A DNA stretch of 49,594 nt from Akkermansiaceae bacterium (lineage in GTDB: Bacteria > Verrucomicrobiota > Verrucomicrobiia > Verrucomicrobiales > Akkermansiaceae). The position numbers were made by a program, and so were the translations under genes. Each line of letters starts with the position of its first letter. Position 1 is the stretch's first letter. Positions 47,730 through 49,594 of this stretch are shown piece by piece. The stretch spans positions 1 through 49,594 of the forward strand of contig CAIKDP010000189.1 in the NCBI GenBank assembly GCA_903826205.1, in the 5' to 3' direction. Under the pieces are notes generated by a model. It had not been told where the DNA came from. It did not search any database and worked only from the letters and a program-made list of their open reading frames with translations.

Positions 47730-48674
47730 ATGCAAGACATCATCGTAGTGGGCGAGTTGAACGTGGATATCATCCTGGACGGCCTGCCGTCATTTCCCGA
47801 GGTCAACAGGGAGCGCATCGCCAGCCGCATGGAAACCGTGCTGGGGAGTTCCTCGGCGATTTTCGCCAGCAATATTTCCAGCCTCGGCATGCGGGTCGCC
47901 TTCATCGGTAAGCTCGGCATGGATGATTACAGCGAACTCATCATCGATAATCTGGAGAGCAAGGGCGTCGATACCTCCCACATCCTGGTGGATGCCAAAC
48001 TGCGCACCGGGGCCACCGTCATTCTCAGCAGCGGCGAGGACCGCATGATGGTCACCTATCCGGGCAGCATGAATCATCTCACCCTCGCCGATGTGCCGGT
48101 GGATGTGTTGCGGCAGGCCAAACACCTGCATTTCTCGTCGTTCTTCATCCAGCCCGGCATCCGCCCGCAGGTCGGCGACCTGATGCGGATGGCCAAGGCC
48201 GCCGGCCTAACAACCTCGCTCGACCTGCAGGGCGACCCCGATGAGGCCTGGGATTTCGATTACGCGGCGATTCTGCCGCATGTGGATGTGTTCCTGCCGA
48301 ATGAATCGGAACTGCTCGCCCTGACCGGGGATACCGAATTGCCAGCGGCGCTGGACAAGCTCGCCCGCCATTCCAACATCATAGCCGTGAAGTGCGGCAG
48401 CAAGGGCTGCCTCGTCTCCCATGAAGGGGATAGCTTTTGGCAGGCACCCTACCTGAATGCGGCGGTGGTCGACGCGATCGGCGCGGGAGACAGCTTCAAT
48501 GCGGGCTTCATTTGCAAATTCAAACAGGGCAAGACGCTGCCGGAGTGTGCCGACTTTGCCAACCTGATGGGGGCAATCTCGACCACGGCGGTGGGTGGAA
48601 CCATGGCCTTTGCCAACAAGTGCATCATCATGGAAACCGCACTCCACAAGTTCAATCAAGTCATCCACTTATGA
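47730..48674 (+). CDS. PfkB-family carbohydrate kinase (probable tagatose-6-phosphate kinase)
   Basis: A 314-residue ribokinase-fold sugar kinase. It begins IIVVGELNVDIILDGLPSFP, has GSSSAIFASNISSLG and GKLGMDDYS early, and ends with the PfkB signature DAIGAGDSFNAGF with catalytic Asp254. In this operon the likely reaction is phosphorylation of tagatose-6-phosphate to the 1,6-bisphosphate, but fructose- or ribokinase activity cannot be excluded by sequence alone. It is 15 bases after agaS and overlaps the next gene by 4 bases (ATGA). Confidence 0.85.
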   Translation: MQDIIVVGELNVDIILDGLPSFPEVNRERIASRMETVLGSSSAIFASNISSLGMRVAFIGKLGMDDYSELIIDNLESKGVDTSHILVDAKLRTGATVILSSGEDRMMVTYPGSMNHLTLADVPVDVLRQAKHLHFSSFFIQPGIRPQVGDLMRMAKAAGLTTSLDLQGDPDEAWDFDYAAILPHVDVFLPNESELLALTGDTELPAALDKLARHSNIIAVKCGSKGCLVSHEGDSFWQAPYLNAAVVDAIGAGDSFNAGFICKFKQGKTLPECADFANLMGAISTTAVGGTMAFANKCIIMETALHKFNQVIHL

Positions 48675-49594
48675 ATAAGATTGTTAGACAAAAGGCGGCG
48701 GCCGCTCACCTCCCCGTGTTGGACTATATCCTCAAGCGAATCAAGGAGCTTGAGGCGCAGACGGGTGTCAAACGCACCTTGTTCGCGGCCTGCCCGAATT
48801 CCGTGGAGGTCATCCGTGCCTCGCTGCGCGCGGCCAAACGCAACCAGGCGCCAATCAAATTCGCCGCCACCCTCAATCAGGTGGATACCGACCGCGGCTA
48901 CACCGGCATGACCCACCAGGAGTTTGTGGTCACCATCCGCGAGGAGGCCAGGCGCATCCACCTGCAATCCCCGGTCATCATCGCCATCGATCACGGCGGC
49001 CCATGGTTGAAGGACACTGCCAGGCTGGCCAACCTGCCGTATGCCGAGGCTATGGCGGCGGTCAAGCGCTCGTTCGAGGCGGCCATCACGGCGGGCTTCG
49101 ACCTGCTGCATGTGGACCCGACCATTGACATCACGCTGGGCGCGGGCGAGTCCATCCGGATAGAGACGGTGGTGGAACGCACCTTGGAGTTGATAGAGCA
49201 TGCCGAGAGATTCCGGCGTGCCGGCGGCTTCCCCAAAATCTCCTATGAGGTGGGCACCGAGGAAGTGCATGGCGGTCTGGCCGACCTGTCCGCATTCACC
49301 AGCTTTCTTGAAGGCCTGAAGGCAGGGTTGCTGGCACGCGGCTTGGCTGACACCTGGCCGTGTTTCGTGGTCGGTAAAGTGGGCACCGATCTTCACACCA
49401 CCACCTTTGACCCGGTGGTGGCCCGCCAGCTCGCCGACATCGCCGCGCGTTATGGCAGCCTGATCAAGGGCCACTATTCGGATGGCGTGTCCAATCCCGA
49501 GGACTATCCGCTCTCGGGGATGGGCGCCGCCAATGTCGGACCCGAGTTCACCGAGAACGAATACGACGGCCTGATGGAACTCGATGCCATCGAA
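48671..49594 (+). CDS. Class II D-tagatose-bisphosphate aldolase, non-catalytic subunit (GatZ/KbaZ-like), partial
   Basis: The first 308 codons are present; the gene runs off the window end with no stop. GatZ/AgaZ-type family features include GYTGMTHQEFV, IIAIDHGGPWLKD, FDLLHVDPTID, KISYEVGTEEVHGGL, FVVGKVGTDLHTT and IKGHYSDGVSNP. In Enterobacteria GatZ/KbaZ supports the aldolase GatY/KbaY that splits tagatose-1,6-bisphosphate; a GatY partner is not in the window. The ATG at 48671 overlaps the kinase stop, so the two are translationally coupled. Confidence 0.88.
   Translation, partial: MNKIVRQKAAAAHLPVLDYILKRIKELEAQTGVKRTLFAACPNSVEVIRASLRAAKRNQAPIKFAATLNQVDTDRGYTGMTHQEFVVTIREEARRIHLQSPVIIAIDHGGPWLKDTARLANLPYAEAMAAVKRSFEAAITAGFDLLHVDPTIDITLGAGESIRIETVVERTLELIEHAERFRRAGGFPKISYEVGTEEVHGGLADLSAFTSFLEGLKAGLLARGLADTWPCFVVGKVGTDLHTTTFDPVVARQLADIAARYGSLIKGHYSDGVSNPEDYPLSGMGAANVGPEFTENEYDGLMELDAIE

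Overview
The window is about 49.6 kb of GC-rich, gene-dense bacterial chromosome. The gene families point to Verrucomicrobiota, or less likely the neighbouring Planctomycetota: a DUF1549/DUF1553-DUF1501-pre-peptidase C cluster, a DUF1080 (3-keto-disaccharide hydrolase type) protein, a ThuA-like protein, two xylose-isomerase-like TIM barrels, and secreted proteins with Calx-beta and DSDGDG-type C-termini. Housekeeping genes (dnaE, fabD, rpsB-tsf, lpdA, pabB, pabC, tRNA-Asp) show that this is core chromosome. I see no phage, plasmid, insertion sequence or CRISPR array. I do not name a species.

Layout. 0.27-3.8 kb: a membrane sensor histidine kinase with a GH36-like sensor domain, overlapping its LuxR-type response regulator. 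4.1-10 kb, minus strand: dnaE and a membrane sulfatase-superfamily protein. 10.4-12.3 kb: a large secreted protein. 12.5-17.4 kb, minus strand: a four-gene tripartite efflux operon (adaptor, ATPase, permease, outer-membrane factor). 17.5-23.8 kb, mostly plus: lpdA, a beta-CASP ribonuclease, DUF1080, a small membrane protein (minus), pabC and a sugar isomerase. 24.1-25.2 kb, minus: fabD and tRNA-Asp(GTC) with its terminator. 25.4-26.8 kb: a repeat-rich Met/Gln/Pro/His secreted protein. 26.9-29.9 kb, minus: type II secretion/type IV pilus genes F and E. 30.1-36.3 kb, plus: two tandem paralogous transglutaminase-like secreted proteins, ThuA and a second isomerase. 36.5-38.1 kb, minus: rpsB-tsf. 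38.3-46.3 kb, plus: pabB, a chorismatase/RidA-like gene overlapping DUF1549/1553, then DUF1501 and a PPC protein. 46.6 kb to the end: an agaS-pfkB-gatZ amino-sugar/tagatose operon that runs off the window.

Together the genes suggest a polysaccharide-degrading heterotroph that secretes many proteins and has sugar-sensing and sugar-catabolic modules. DUF1080, ThuA and the two isomerases resemble parts of the 3-keto-sugar catabolic repertoire. AgaS, PfkB and GatZ fit galactosamine/tagatose breakdown.

The most distinctive non-coding signal is several families of short intergenic palindromes. One is a REP-like family with a GTAG head and covarying stems. One is a GGAG-headed inverted pair that looks like a REPIN. 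There are also long hairpins built from CACTGA units and one built from TTGGATATTGG units. In addition, the pentamer CTAAC/GTTAG, nearly always preceded by a pyrimidine on the CTAAC strand, occurs about 85 times by eye count, on both strands and in all frames, far more often than words of the same composition.
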